Shown here: positions 33,320-41,665 of the stretch, piece after piece | Position numbering within the stretch: position 1 is the stretch's first letter | Layout of the letters: each line of letters starts with the position of its first letter | NCBI RefSeq assembly: GCF_001468285.1 | Contig: NZ_LNSB01000013.1 | Coordinates: 1 to 64,000, forward strand | DNA: 64,000 nt | From: Sphingopyxis sp. HIX | GTDB lineage: Bacteria; Pseudomonadota; Alphaproteobacteria; Sphingomonadales; Sphingomonadaceae | Direction of reading: 5' to 3' | The notes under the pieces: model-generated | What the model saw: the letters and a program-made list of their open reading frames with translations, nothing else | Told to the model about the DNA's origin: nothing | The model's database searches: none | Position numbers and translations under genes: made by a program

Positions 33320-34218
33320 GCCACCCGGACGTCGGCCTGCTGTTCGGGGCCCGCGACTCCATGCGCCTGCGCGCGGCGCACGATCATGCCCGCCCAGGGC
33401 GCGTGCGTCGCGGGTTCGCACATGCTGCCGTTGCTGCCGAACACCGCGGGCGCCTCCTGGCTCAATATCGCGCGCGCCTCGGCCATTTCGGACGCGTCGG
33501 GGCGATAGACCGAATGGATGATCGATATCTGCTCGGGGTGGATCGCGGTCTTGGTGAGCAGGCCATGCTCGATATCCTGCTCGACCTCGCGGCGGAGAAC
33601 GTCGGGCGAGGAGAAATGCTCGAACACCGGCGCCGCGACGCCGAAGCCGTTGGGGATGAAGGTGCCGGTGATGTCGCGGATGACGCTGCCGAGCGGGCCG
33701 TCGTAGGCGGTGCGGTAGCGCGAGCGGCGGATGCCGAGCAGGCCGAGGATGTCGTTGCCGCCGATGCGCACCGCCGACACGCGCTCGGCATAGGGCTTGA
33801 GCTGGTCGCAGAGGCGCGCGAGCGCGGCGCGGTCGAACGCCTCTTCGCCCTCGATCGTCGGCATGATGCGGTGATGCTCGTGCATCAGCGCGGTGAGCCA
33901 GACGGGCAGCGACTGGGTCGTCACCTTGGGCAGGACGAAGCCGTCGATACGGTCGATGCCCTCCATGTGGAGCAATTGCGTCAGCATCGGGAAATTGCGC
34001 GGGCGGATATAGATGGACAGCGTCGGCGCGCGCTCGGCGAAACCCGCGAGCAGCGCCTGCAGCGCGGCGGTCGCCGCGGGCACCTGGTCGTCGCGCACCG
34101 AATCCTCGAGGCAGATGACGACCGAGCGCAGGTCGTCGATCGCGCCATAGGCGATCGCCTTTGCGGTCGGGTTGATGGCGGGGACGTAGAGGGTGGCACC
34201 CAGTTCGACCGCGTTCAT
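33316..34218 (-). CDS. HpcH/HpaI (CitE-like) aldolase/lyase of the Ter pathway
   Basis: A 300-residue TIM-barrel protein of the CitE/HpcH group: LYVPAINPTAKAIAY, the metal-site CLEDSV (about 40-45), IYIRPRNFP, and the C-terminal KTAIHPEQISIIHSVY. CitE-like enzymes cleave or form C-C bonds of acyl or hydroxy acids with magnesium. In Ter operons this subfamily belongs to the predicted biosynthetic block for a nucleoside-like metabolite (comparative-genomics proposal by Anantharaman and co-workers). Four-base overlaps join it to both neighbours. Confidence 0.85.
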   Translation of the reverse strand: MNAVELGATLYVPAINPTAKAIAYGAIDDLRSVVICLEDSVRDDQVPAATAALQALLAGFAERAPTLSIYIRPRNFPMLTQLLHMEGIDRIDGFVLPKVTTQSLPVWLTALMHEHHRIMPTIEGEEAFDRAALARLCDQLKPYAERVSAVRIGGNDILGLLGIRRSRYRTAYDGPLGSVIRDITGTFIPNGFGVAAPVFEHFSSPDVLRREVEQDIEHGLLTKTAIHPEQISIIHSVYRPDASEMAEARAILSQEAPAVFGSNGSMCEPATHAPWAGMIVRRAQAHGVAGPEQQADVRVA

Positions 34219-35333
34219 TGCTGCTCTGCTCCCAAGTCTTTGATAATGGTGACGGCCCGATAGGTCCGCAAGTTTCTTTCGATCACCGGTACGCCCGCCT
34301 GGCGAGCGAGCAGCACGATGTGCGCGACGTCGGGGTCGCCACGCCGCTGGACATGGATATGGTCTGGCACACGGCGCAGGATCGCGCGAGTGGCTTCGGC
34401 GATGCCAGGCTTGATGCGGTTGATGTCGGTGATCCCGGCTTCGGCGGCGAGTTCGGCGATGGTGTCGGCGGCGCCTTGCCGCACGGTCGCGACCTCGCCG
34501 GCGGACCAGGGGCGCTCGGCGCTCCCCTGCCACTCGCCCGCCGCCTCGATCGCATCGATATAGGCGCGGCTGACGTCGCGCGCGGCGTGTTCGGGCATGG
34601 CGAGGCAGGCGTGAAAATCGTGCGGGCCAACGAGGTCGGTGTTGAGCACCGAGCGGCTGACGAGACCCGAGACGATGCCGTTGAGCAACCCCCCGGGGAT
34701 GACATAATCGTCGAAGCTCGCTGCGAGGTCGGCGACCCCCGCAGGATCGGCTACCACCGCGAGGAAGGGCGCGAAACCGGTGGCGCCGTCGCCGAGCGAG
34801 CGGTCGAGTTCGCCGCGGATCGCGCCCTTGCCCGTCCAGCCGTCGACGAAGACGGCATTCGCGGTGCCGTGGCGGTGCGCGACATAGGCGAGCGCGTTGG
34901 TGTCGATGCCGCGGCCGCGGATGATGCTGATCGAATAATGATGCGCCGCGACCCCGCGCCGGACGAGCGCGCGCTTGAGGAGGATGCCGATCGGCGTGCC
35001 CGCGCGCGCGAGCGACAGGATCACGCAGCTTTCGGCCGTTTCGCGGCGCGCGGCGATTGCCGCCGCCAGCACCTCGACATCGTGGCGGACGCGCGCGGCA
35101 TTGGCGGCGAGCGCGGCGTGGTAGAGGCGCATATAGGCCTCGCCGGGCACCGCCTCGGCCGAGAGCATTTCGGAATAATGGCGCGCGCCCGACTGGATCA
35201 GCCGCTCCTTCTCGGCGATGTCGACCGGCTCGATCCGCCGGGGATTGAGCAGGAAGACAACGTCGTCCGGGTCATAGGAGCCCGAAAAGCTCCAATTCCC
35301 TTCCGCGTCGAGATAGATGGCGCTGCGTGTCAT
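34215..35333 (-). CDS. StiP-type phosphoribosyltransferase/PELOTA-domain protein
   Basis: A 372-residue protein matching the family often labelled cysteine protease StiP. The N-terminal part (about 15-250) is a phosphoribosyltransferase-like domain with LSLARAGTPIGILLKRAL and the acidic VFVDGWTGKGAIRGEL loop; the C-terminal part (about 285-372) with HIVLLARQAGVPVIERNLRTY resembles the PELOTA RNA-binding domain. It is a hallmark of the Ter biosynthetic block. The start ATG 35333 is four bases after the HAD stop, and the frame is open upstream without family-like sequence. Confidence 0.8.
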   Translation of the reverse strand: MTRSAIYLDAEGNWSFSGSYDPDDVVFLLNPRRIEPVDIAEKERLIQSGARHYSEMLSAEAVPGEAYMRLYHAALAANAARVRHDVEVLAAAIAARRETAESCVILSLARAGTPIGILLKRALVRRGVAAHHYSISIIRGRGIDTNALAYVAHRHGTANAVFVDGWTGKGAIRGELDRSLGDGATGFAPFLAVVADPAGVADLAASFDDYVIPGGLLNGIVSGLVSRSVLNTDLVGPHDFHACLAMPEHAARDVSRAYIDAIEAAGEWQGSAERPWSAGEVATVRQGAADTIAELAAEAGITDINRIKPGIAEATRAILRRVPDHIHVQRRGDPDVAHIVLLARQAGVPVIERNLRTYRAVTIIKDLGAEQQ

Positions 35334-35337
35334 CGCG

Positions 35338-36078
35338 TCAATCGACCCAGCCATTGCCGTCGACGACCTGCGCCCACAGCTGCGAGCGCGTCGGCACCAC
35401 TGCAAAATCGCAGAGGTCCATGAAACCGACGTCGGAGACGCTGTCGCCGATGCCGATCACCGGCCGGTCGGGCGCCTCGCTCCGCGCGCGGTCGATCAGG
35501 TAGCGTACCGCGACGCGCTTGCTGAGCCAGGGCGGCAGATAGGCGAGATTGTTGCCGTTGCGATGGCAGCGCCAGTCTTTCGGCACGTGGGGTGCCAGTT
35601 CCTGCTCGAGCACCGCGAGTGCCTGGTCGTCATGCTCGTTGCTCTTGATCACGACATAGAGGTCGAGGCCATTCTCTTCGACCATCCAGTGGCGGAATCG
35701 GACGGTGCAGAGCGGGTCGGCGATGGCGCGATAGACGTCGGCGACGGGATCGACGCGAAGTGCCTCCCCCGCGAGCCGGTCGTGCCAGACACGGTCGATC
35801 TCGCCGTCGTCGCCGACGATGCAGCCGCCGTTCGAGCAGATCGCGGGCGCCTGTTCGATCGCCACGCGCGCGAGCACGTCGCGGCCGCGCGCGGTCACGG
35901 GCACGACGGTGCCGTCCCGCAGCCAGCCAAGGAAATGCTGCTGCATCGGGGTCGCGAAGCCGCTGGGGCTGCCGTCGAGCAGGCTGCTCATCTGGCGCAG
36001 CCCTTCCATGCCCGGCGGGCATTTGGGCATCGTCTGGAACAAGGTGTCGTCGAGGTCGGTGAGGACGAGCGGGCGCAT
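35338..36078 (-). CDS. HAD-superfamily phosphatase of the Ter operon
   Basis: A 246-residue HAD hydrolase. Motif I is VLTDLDDTLF (Asp9 nucleophile), motif II is in VPVTARG, and motif IV is IGDSVSDVGFM, with a Cof-type cap between. Such enzymes in Ter operons are predicted to dephosphorylate the nucleoside-like product. Its ATG lies five bases after the phosphoribosyltransferase stop. The substrate is unknown. Confidence 0.85.
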   Translation of the reverse strand: MRPLVLTDLDDTLFQTMPKCPPGMEGLRQMSSLLDGSPSGFATPMQQHFLGWLRDGTVVPVTARGRDVLARVAIEQAPAICSNGGCIVGDDGEIDRVWHDRLAGEALRVDPVADVYRAIADPLCTVRFRHWMVEENGLDLYVVIKSNEHDDQALAVLEQELAPHVPKDWRCHRNGNNLAYLPPWLSKRVAVRYLIDRARSEAPDRPVIGIGDSVSDVGFMDLCDFAVVPTRSQLWAQVVDGNGWVD

Positions 36079-36082
36079 CGGA

Positions 36083-37231
36083 TCAGCCCTCCGCCGCATA
36101 ATGGCAAAGCACAACTTCGACCGGCACGTCGGAGCCAAGTTCGGCGAGCGCGGCCTCGGTCTCGGCCTGTTGGTCGGCGGCGACTTCGGTGACGACGAGC
36201 ACGCGGTCGGGGGCATGGCCGAGCATATTGTAGAGGAAGCAGGGCGCGCCGCTGCCATAGCTGTCGGCGAAGGTCGAGCGGCTGGCCATCGCGCCGCCGA
36301 GAAGCGCCGGGCTGCGCGTGATGCACTGGACCGCGGCGATACCGCCGTTACGCTCGACCTCTTCGGCGACGCGCAGCGCCTCATAGCTATGCTCGCCCTC
36401 GCCGAGCACGAGGACGCGCTCGCCCGGCGCGGCGCGCACCGGCGCGCGGGTCGCGGCCTCGGACGCCAGCAGGCCGGTGCGGCTCGCCATGCCCGACGCC
36501 GGCGCCGCGCCGGGGGTGTTGCTGGCTGCCGCCAGTTCGGGGACGGCGGGCGGCACCGCGGCGGCGGTCCAGTCCATCCGGCCTTCAACGATCGCGCGCG
36601 CGGCGCTTGGCCGCGGCATCGCGTCCAGATAGGCGCGGTCGCTCCAGTCGGTGATGCACACGGTCTCGATGCGCTCGACCAGCGGCATCGCGGCAACCAG
36701 CGCCTCGGCCGCGGCCACGAAGGTCTTGCCGGTCGAACATTCGTCGTCGACGATCACCAGCGAACGAGCGGATGCCGCGAGCGCGCGGATCGCGGGATCG
36801 GCGATTTGGACGAGGTGCGAGGTCGCGTGACTATGCCCTTCCTCGAAGCGCGCGACGATCTCGGCGCCTTCCACGCGCTGACGCGACGATTGCAGATAGA
36901 CCGCCTCGTGCCCCGGATGCCGCGCCTGCCAGGCGGCAAAAACCCCCTGCCCCAGCGCGGTCGCGGTTTCGGCCATGCCGAGGAAGGCGACGGGTTCGGG
37001 CAGGTCGGCGGCGATCCGGGCCGCCATCGCGTCCATCGCCTCGCGCATCGCCGCGGGGCGCGCGGGCAGATGGCGGCCGAGGACTTTCGAGACGATCAGG
37101 AAGCCGCGCTTGGGGTTCGCGCGCGCCGCAAAATCGCAATAGGCGTCGAGGTCGACATCCTCCGCGGTCACCAGCCCCAGCTGCCCGGTCGCAAGGTCGA
37201 TGATCGTCTTCTGGGACAGCTCCTGGAGCAT
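36083..37231 (-). CDS. Phosphoribosyltransferase-TRSP domain protein
   Basis: A 382-residue protein with an N-terminal phosphoribosyltransferase domain specific to Ter operons (about 1-215; the PRPP loop is LVIVDDECSTGKTF) and a C-terminal TRSP domain (about 265-380; PGERVLVLGEGEHSYEALRVAEEVE, then TFADSYGSGAPCFLYN). A Pro/Ala-rich linker separates them. Together with the HAD, StiP-like, CitE-like and ATP-grasp proteins it forms the predicted metabolite-synthesis module. The 77 bases before it separate it from the upstream hypothetical gene. Confidence 0.83.
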   Translation of the reverse strand: MLQELSQKTIIDLATGQLGLVTAEDVDLDAYCDFAARANPKRGFLIVSKVLGRHLPARPAAMREAMDAMAARIAADLPEPVAFLGMAETATALGQGVFAAWQARHPGHEAVYLQSSRQRVEGAEIVARFEEGHSHATSHLVQIADPAIRALAASARSLVIVDDECSTGKTFVAAAEALVAAMPLVERIETVCITDWSDRAYLDAMPRPSAARAIVEGRMDWTAAAVPPAVPELAAASNTPGAAPASGMASRTGLLASEAATRAPVRAAPGERVLVLGEGEHSYEALRVAEEVERNGGIAAVQCITRSPALLGGAMASRSTFADSYGSGAPCFLYNMLGHAPDRVLVVTEVAADQQAETEAALAELGSDVPVEVVLCHYAAEG

Positions 37232-37308
37232 GGACGCGATTTTTCCTCAAAATGGTGAAATCATGATGGCGGTTTCGGCCCGGCCGGCCAGTCGACGACG
37301 AAAGCGCC

Positions 37309-38136
37309 CTAATCCAAGCGCTGCTGGACTTTCAGCTTCCCCCGCGGATCGGCCTCCAGCCTCGCCCCGAAGCGGCGCAGGAGTTCCGCGGGGTCGATCG
37401 CCCTGATGTTGGCGCAATCGACCTGGTTCCAGCCGTCGCGATCGATTTCGGCGACCGCGACATATTCGTCGGCAAGCTGACCGGTGGATCCACAGCGCTG
37501 CGTATGAGCGGAGACCGCGACCGAACGGATATCGCTACTGACCGAAAAGCTGTGCCCGATCAAGCGCAGGATCAGCGACGCGACATGGCCCATATACAGC
37601 GCGGCGATCTCCCTTGGCGGCATCGGCCGGGCGATCAGCGCGGCATAGCCGATATTGGCGACCCAGCGGCTCGTCGGCATTGCCTCGATCGCGGGCAGGC
37701 CGACGTCGAGGAGCAGCCGGTCGCCGCGCAATTCGAGCGCGACATTGGTCTCGTGCGCGAATTGCAGGTCGCCGAGCGCGGCGAGCAATTTTTCCTCGAT
37801 GCCCGCGGTCGCGGGGCCGGTATTGGCGGCCGCGGCGCGCCACAGCATCACCGCCTCGATATGCGCCTGGTCGCTGGCATAGGCCTCGCGCGGCGGCTTG
37901 GCCGCGGCCGGCGGCGCGGCGCGCAGGACCGCCGGAACATCGTGATGCTGCGCCGTCAGCGCGTCGATCTGCGCATTGCGCGCGGCGGCATGCTGCGCCA
38001 GCAGCTCGGCGATCTCGGCCTTCATCGCGCGGCGCGCGACGGGGTAGAGCGCGGGATCGAGCGGACTGCCGCGGTCGTCGGCGAAACGGATCGCGTCGCC
38101 GTCGAGCATGGCTTCGAGCCGGTCGGGCAAAGGCAT
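37309..38136 (-). CDS. Hypothetical protein inside the Ter operon
   Basis: A 275-residue protein with no signal peptide or membrane helix that I cannot place in a family. The first 110 residues are helical and Ala-rich (ARRAMKAEIAELLAQHAAAR); the last 90 contain SVSSDIRSVAVSAHTQRCGS, EYVAVAEIDRDGWNQVDCAN and IDPAELLRRFGARLEADPRG, which look like an alpha/beta domain. It starts 17 bases after the TerD-trypsin stop and is in the same direction as the rest, so it belongs to the operon. Confidence 0.6.
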   Translation of the reverse strand: MPLPDRLEAMLDGDAIRFADDRGSPLDPALYPVARRAMKAEIAELLAQHAAARNAQIDALTAQHHDVPAVLRAAPPAAAKPPREAYASDQAHIEAVMLWRAAAANTGPATAGIEEKLLAALGDLQFAHETNVALELRGDRLLLDVGLPAIEAMPTSRWVANIGYAALIARPMPPREIAALYMGHVASLILRLIGHSFSVSSDIRSVAVSAHTQRCGSTGQLADEYVAVAEIDRDGWNQVDCANIRAIDPAELLRRFGARLEADPRGKLKVQQRLD

Positions 38137-38153
38137 GGCAGCGGCCGTCCGGC

Positions 38154-39284
38154 TCAGCTGCTAACGATGATGCTGATCACCGAGCCGCGCAGCCGCTGCA
38201 CGACGTTGCGGCGATTATTGTCCTCCGACAGGCCGGTGGCCGGGATATCGACGCCCGAGGCGGCGAGCATCTCGTGCACCAGCGCGACCTTGATCCCGAA
38301 ATTGACATTCTCGCTGATCGCGCCGCGATCGCGCAGGTTTCCGTGCGCCAGCGACGAGGAGGTGATGCCGACGAGATTGCCGAATTCGTCGAGGATCGCG
38401 CCGCCCGACGAGCCCGAGCCGATCGGCGCGGTGAACTGGAAGCGCGCGACGTCGCCCTCCCAGCCCTTGAGCCCCGAGACATTGCCGGTCGAGACCTTGA
38501 GGTCGGTGCCGAGCAGATCCATCAGCGGATAGCCCGCGGCGAGCACTGCCTCGCCCAGCCAGATCGGCGATGCATGGCGGAGCGGCAGCGGGGTGCCCTG
38601 GACCTCGCCCTGCAGGATCGCGAGGTCGTGCATCGGGTCGACGGCGAGCATGGTCAGCGCCTGCTTGCTGCCGCCGAGTTTGAAGTCGTTGCCGCCCTCG
38701 ATCACATGCGCGTTGGTGACGACGACCCCGGGCGCGACGAGCACGCCGCTGCCCGAGCCGAGCGAGGTGCCCGGCGGTGGCGGCGGGCGGTGATCGCCCC
38801 ACGGATTGCCCGAACCGCCGCCGCCGCTGCTGCGCTGGCGTCCCGGGATCGCATCGACCGAGAAATTGCGTGCGCGCGCGAAGGCCTCGATGCCGAAGGT
38901 ATAGCCTTCGTTGGCGACCTTCACCCGCCGGGCGCCGTTGCGCATATAGGCCTCGGCGATGATGACCGCAGCGAGCTGGTCGAAGGGCGCGGGGAAGTCG
39001 TAGCTGGTGCCGCCGAAATCGACGGTGAGCGGATAGGCGTCGTTGACGAAGCCACCGCTGCGGTCGTCGACGATGTAGAGCAAGAGCTCGGCATGGTCGC
39101 CGAGGTCGGACATCGCCGACAAGGTCCACTCGCCCGCGCCGCTTCCCTTTTCGAGCGGCTGGAAAGCGCCCTCGCGCGAGACCGCGAGTATGCCGACGCG
39201 GTCGGCGCCGCGCCCGCCGACGCGGATCGTGCACGCGCTGCTGTCGTCGACCGCGAGCCGTTCGCCGGGTTGCGCCTTGTTCAT
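38154..39284 (-). CDS. TerD-like/trypsin-like serine protease fusion
   Basis: A 376-residue protein. The N-terminal part (about 1-150) resembles TerD, most clearly at DQLAAVIIAEAYMRNGARRVK and GYTFGIEAFARARNFSV, which correspond to the end of a TerD domain, but the calcium-site DLDAS motif is absent. A glycine/proline linker (about 150-175) leads to a trypsin-like domain (about 178-365) with the catalytic triad visible: His in VVTNAHVIEGG, Asp in MHDLAILQG and Ser in GSGSSGGAILDE. There is no signal peptide, so it may act inside the cell. Its ATG lies 13 bases after the ATP-grasp stop. Confidence 0.8.
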   Translation of the reverse strand: MNKAQPGERLAVDDSSACTIRVGGRGADRVGILAVSREGAFQPLEKGSGAGEWTLSAMSDLGDHAELLLYIVDDRSGGFVNDAYPLTVDFGGTSYDFPAPFDQLAAVIIAEAYMRNGARRVKVANEGYTFGIEAFARARNFSVDAIPGRQRSSGGGGSGNPWGDHRPPPPPGTSLGSGSGVLVAPGVVVTNAHVIEGGNDFKLGGSKQALTMLAVDPMHDLAILQGEVQGTPLPLRHASPIWLGEAVLAAGYPLMDLLGTDLKVSTGNVSGLKGWEGDVARFQFTAPIGSGSSGGAILDEFGNLVGITSSSLAHGNLRDRGAISENVNFGIKVALVHEMLAASGVDIPATGLSEDNNRRNVVQRLRGSVISIIVSS

Positions 39285-39297
39285 CGCCCCTCCCCCT

Positions 39298-40311
39298 TCA
39301 TGCCGCGACGGCCTGGACGACGGTCGTGAACGACACTTCGCTGTCGATCGCGCGCCGGTCGATGGTCTCCGGGGTCAGCCGGCCGGTGAGCAAGCCCGCC
39401 CAGTCGGCGACGAGGCGGCAGCCGACCTGGTCGGCATAGACGACCCCGCCCGCGGGCCGGGCGTTGATCTCGAGCAATTTCCAGCTGTCGTCGTTCGCAC
39501 GGCGGAACTGCGCGTTGACGAGGCCGTGGAGGCCGAAGCGCCGGACGATCGCCGCGACCGCGTCCTCGAGCGGGTGGCGCGAGACGATATGCTGGTGGCC
39601 GTTCGCCATCTTGGTGCGCGCGGCATATTTGAGCAGGCGGCCGTGGTCGGCCAGTATGTCGAACGAGATTTCGGGGCCGGGCAGATAGGGCATGACGACG
39701 ATGTCGTCGATCGGCCCGCGCGCCTCCTGCTCGGCGAGCGCCGCGACATAGAGCTCGGCGCGGATGCGGCGGCGTTCGGGGTCCTTGAGGTGCGCCATCG
39801 GATCGACGTCCATCAGGCGCCAGAAGCCGAGGCCGTTGACCCCCTGCCGCGGCTTGACGCAGGGGCTCGACCCGTCGTCGGGCCAGCGCGCCAGCAGCTC
39901 GGCGAGCTCGCCGCTGCTCTGCGCCAGATGCGTCGGCAGGTGATGCTCCTCGCCCGCCAGCGCCTCGGCGAAGCCGTATTTGTCGTCGAGCAGCGCGAGC
40001 GTCGCCATGTCGGCGGGCAGGTGCACGCGGCACGGCAGTTCCGCCGCCGCGATCAGCTTGCGATGGCGCGTCGGGATGAAGAGGTCGATGCCCTCGCGCG
40101 CGATCGTCTCGCGCACCCACGCCAGATAGGCGTCGCGGTCGTCGGCGGGCGCATCGGCCGAACCGCCGTCGATCCAGGTCGCGGTCGGGCCTGGATAGCG
40201 CGCCGCGTGCGGCCCCACGCTGATACAGACCTCGAGCGAGGGATCGGCGGCGCGCATCAGCCCCGCGATCGGCGCGAGCGAAAAACCGCGATTGAACCAG
40301 ATACGCATCAT
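39298..40311 (-). CDS. ATP-grasp ligase of the Ter operon
   Basis: A roughly 337-residue ATP-grasp enzyme. CVKPRQGVNGLGFW (about 155-168) is the ATP-binding loop, and LLEINARPAGGVVYADQVG (about 285-305) carries the metal-ligand Glu-x-Asn. ATP-grasp proteins join a carboxylate to an amine or thiol through an acyl phosphate; in Ter operons a member is predicted to act on the nucleoside-like metabolite. I began at ATG 40311 before MRIWFNRGF; an ATG at 40323 would add four residues and an adjacent ATG at 40308 would remove one. Confidence 0.82.
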   Translation of the reverse strand: MMRIWFNRGFSLAPIAGLMRAADPSLEVCISVGPHAARYPGPTATWIDGGSADAPADDRDAYLAWVRETIAREGIDLFIPTRHRKLIAAAELPCRVHLPADMATLALLDDKYGFAEALAGEEHHLPTHLAQSSGELAELLARWPDDGSSPCVKPRQGVNGLGFWRLMDVDPMAHLKDPERRRIRAELYVAALAEQEARGPIDDIVVMPYLPGPEISFDILADHGRLLKYAARTKMANGHQHIVSRHPLEDAVAAIVRRFGLHGLVNAQFRRANDDSWKLLEINARPAGGVVYADQVGCRLVADWAGLLTGRLTPETIDRRAIDSEVSFTTVVQAVAA

Positions 40312-40326
40312 CGCGCCCGGCATGCC

Positions 40327-40340
40327 GGGACCGCGGTCCC
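40327..40340. promoter_or_regulatory. Intercistronic palindrome, terD to ATP-grasp
   Basis: GGGACCGCGGTCCC is a perfect 14-bp palindrome in the gap between the stop of the downstream terD gene and the ATP-grasp gene. It is one of four perfect inverted repeats in the gaps of this operon. No T-run follows. Confidence 0.4.
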
Positions 40341-40359
40341 GCTAAGGCCGGGCACGCGA

Positions 40360-40941
40360 TCAGCCAAGGTTGACGCCCATACTGCCGGCGAGACCCGAAA
40401 GACCGCTTTCCCAGCCCTCGCCGATCGCCTTGACCTTGATGTCGCCCTGCGGACCGCGATACAGCTCGACGAAGATCAGCGAGGTGTTCATGCTGCCGTC
40501 TTCGGAGAGGTCGAAGCGCGCGAGTTCCTTGCCGTCGGCGTCGTTGATCACGCGCGCATAGGCGTTCGAGACCGAGCCGAAATTCTGTTTCCGCTCCTGG
40601 CCCTCGTGGATCGTGACCGCGACGACGACCTTCTTCACATCGGCGCCGAGGCGACCGAAGTCGACCTTCACCGTCTCGTCGTCGCCCGCGCCCTCGCCGG
40701 TGCGGTTGTCGCCGCCATAGACGACCGCGCCGTCGGGCGAGGACTTATTGTTGTAGAAGATGAAATGCGCGTCGCTCAGCACCTTGTCGTTGGCGCCGAG
40801 AACGAACGCCGAGGCGTCGAGGTCGAAGGCCGCGCCGTCGGTCTGGCGCACGTCCCAGCCGAGCCCCACGGTCACCGCCGACAGGCCGGGCGCTTCCTTG
40901 CTGAGCGACACATTGCCGCCCTTGCTCAATGACACTGCCAT
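40360..40941 (-). CDS. terD: TerD family protein (second tandem copy)
   Basis: A 193-residue TerD-domain protein, complete over its length: [19 protein letters not shown] at the start, the calcium-site [11 protein letters not shown] (about 38-48), [14 protein letters not shown] (about 83-96) and the closing GFWIF-like [26 protein letters not shown]. TerD proteins bind calcium and are tied to tellurite, phage and stress responses. It is a tandem paralogue of the gene at 41013. AAAGGACGCGGAC provides the ribosome site. Confidence 0.9.
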   Translation of the reverse strand: MAVSLSKGGNVSLSKEAPGLSAVTVGLGWDVRQTDGAAFDLDASAFVLGANDKVLSDAHFIFYNNKSSPDGAVVYGGDNRTGEGAGDDETVKVDFGRLGADVKKVVVAVTIHEGQERKQNFGSVSNAYARVINDADGKELARFDLSEDGSMNTSLIFVELYRGPQGDIKVKAIGEGWESGLSGLAGSMGVNLG

Positions 40942-40964
40942 GTCCGCGTCCTTTCAAATCCTTG

Positions 40965-41002
40965 GGAAGGGACCGGCCGACCCTTGTCGGCCGGTCCCTT
41001 CC
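40965..41002. promoter_or_regulatory. Perfect 17-bp inverted repeat between terD copies
   Basis: GGAAGGGACCGGCCGAC (40965-40981) and its exact reverse complement (40986-41002) enclose a four-base loop. No T-run follows on the minus strand, so it is a hairpin in the message between the two terD genes rather than a full terminator; it may stabilise the upstream mRNA or set the expression ratio. Confidence 0.6.
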
Positions 41003-41012
41003 TATATCCGCG

Positions 41013-41588
41013 TCAACCGATGTTGACGCCAAAGTTGCTGGCGAGCGGGCCGAGGCCACCCTTGAAGCCCTGACCGACGGCGCGGAACTTCCATTCGCCG
41101 GCGTTGCGATAGACTTCGCCGAGGATCAGCGCGGTTTCGACCGAAGCGTCTTCCGCCAGGTCATAGCGCACGATTTCGGTGCCGGTCTTGTTGTCGACCA
41201 GGCGGATGAAGGCGTTCGAGACCTGGCCGAAGGTCTGGCCGCGCGATTCGCCGTCGTGGATGGTGACCGCGACCGCGACCTTCTCGACGTCGGCGGGGAC
41301 CTTCGACAGCACGATCTTGATCTGCTCGTCGTCGCCATCGCCTTCGCCGGTGCGGTTGTCGCCCTGGTGGACCACGGCGCCGCCGATGTCCTTGTTGTTA
41401 TAGAAGCAGAAGTCGCCGTCCGAGCGGACCTTGCCGTCGCCCTTCAACAGGAAGGCCGAGGCGTCGAGGTCGAAATCCTGCCCGTCGGTGGCGCGGACGT
41501 CCCAGCCGAGGCCGACCATGACCTCGTCGAGGCCGGGCGATTCCTTCGACAGGCTGACGTTGCCGCCCTTTGAAAGAGAAATTGCCAT
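41013..41588 (-). CDS. terD: TerD family protein (first tandem copy)
   Basis: A 191-residue TerD-domain protein with the same plan as its neighbour: [35 protein letters not shown] (calcium site), [20 protein letters not shown] and [20 protein letters not shown], ending SNFGVNIG. Together with the copy at 40360 it looks like a recent tandem duplication that has diverged mostly in the linker strands. It follows TerC after a 77-base gap that holds a short palindrome. Confidence 0.92.
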   Translation of the reverse strand: MAISLSKGGNVSLSKESPGLDEVMVGLGWDVRATDGQDFDLDASAFLLKGDGKVRSDGDFCFYNNKDIGGAVVHQGDNRTGEGDGDDEQIKIVLSKVPADVEKVAVAVTIHDGESRGQTFGQVSNAFIRLVDNKTGTEIVRYDLAEDASVETALILGEVYRNAGEWKFRAVGQGFKGGLGPLASNFGVNIG

Positions 41589-41618
41589 GGAGTTTCATCC
41601 TTTCCGTTGCTGGTTGGA

Positions 41619-41639
41619 ATGGCCGGACCGTCCGGCCAT
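41619..41639. promoter_or_regulatory. Inverted repeat between terC and terD
   Basis: ATGGCCGGAC (41619-41628) and GTCCGGCCAT (41630-41639) are perfect reverse complements around a single C. It is another hairpin-forming sequence placed between genes of the Ter operon, without a T-run. Confidence 0.5.
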
Positions 41640-41665
41640 CCCCCGATATTGCGTCCCCGTTATCT

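Noticed and set aside
40965-41002. Rho-independent terminator between the terD copies
   Set aside because: The stem is perfect, but no T-run follows on the minus strand, so I list it as an intercistronic hairpin instead.
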